This document shows positions 21,953 through 21,958 of a stretch of DNA of 21,958 bases, one piece after another (position 1 is the stretch's first letter; every line of letters begins with the position of its first letter). Location: the NCBI GenBank assembly GCA_016199325.1, contig JACQGW010000147.1, positions 1 through 21,958 on the forward strand, in the 5' to 3' direction. A program made the translations under genes and the position numbers. This DNA comes from Chloroflexota bacterium. GTDB lineage: Bacteria; Chloroflexota; Dehalococcoidia; JACQGW01. The notes beneath the pieces are model-generated. The model did not search any database, was not told the DNA's origin, and saw only the letters and a program-made list of their open reading frames with translations.

Positions 21953-21958
21953 AACTAC

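Overview
The window is GC-rich bacterial DNA with many short interspersed repeats. The gene content (TreT-type glycosyltransferase, DUF951 next to type-2 pyrF, URO-D-like protein, methylmalonyl-CoA epimerase/B12-domain/MeaB cluster with ybeY, GAF/PAS kinases, REC-CpaE protein) and the heptad and palindromic repeats suggest a Chloroflexota-like chromosome. That placement is inference; no rRNA or marker phylogeny is available.

Layout. Positions 1-827 are a graveyard: a repeat, a perfect 32-bp inverted repeat, fragments of two defence-type genes (AlbA_2/HATPase_c_4 with winged helix, and a BrxL/COG4930 Lon-like piece), then an IS-like end. 828-4185 (minus) holds a GAF-PAS-PAS histidine kinase, a small membrane protein and an orphan lipoprotein solute-binding protein that has lost its middle in frame. 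4186-4955 is a repeat cluster including a MITE-like palindrome, ending in an extended -10 promoter. 4956-10785 (plus) is a compact signalling operon: a membrane hybrid kinase lacking its ATPase core, a REC protein, a complete GAF-type kinase, a REC-CpaE/TadZ-like ATPase, and a protein ending in a cyclic-nucleotide-binding domain. treT (minus) and pyrF-DUF951 (plus) diverge from a shared promoter region near 12,380; an MFS transporter follows.

15,156-18,130 (minus) is the most interesting stretch. A nucleotidyltransferase, a 46-residue ORF and a MerB-like organomercurial lyase overlap head to tail behind one good promoter. The merB frame contains a single in-frame UGA that aligns with the catalytic Cys159 of MerB, and a hairpin with a GGUC apical loop lies 23 nt downstream, so I read it as a candidate selenoprotein. 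Downstream lie an SMC/OLD-like ATPase and its DUF4276 partner; the partner is broken by a TAA and eroded next to the second MITE-like copy.

18,289-21,819 (minus) carries a URO-D-like protein, then the coupled cluster mce - B12-binding mutase subunit - meaB - ybeY. ybeY carries an in-frame insertion of three palindromic repeat units, adding about 56 residues.

Recurring themes: heptanucleotide repeat arrays at five intergenic sites, palindromic elements inside and beside genes, and two clean in-frame losses of about 170-190 residues in neighbouring genes.
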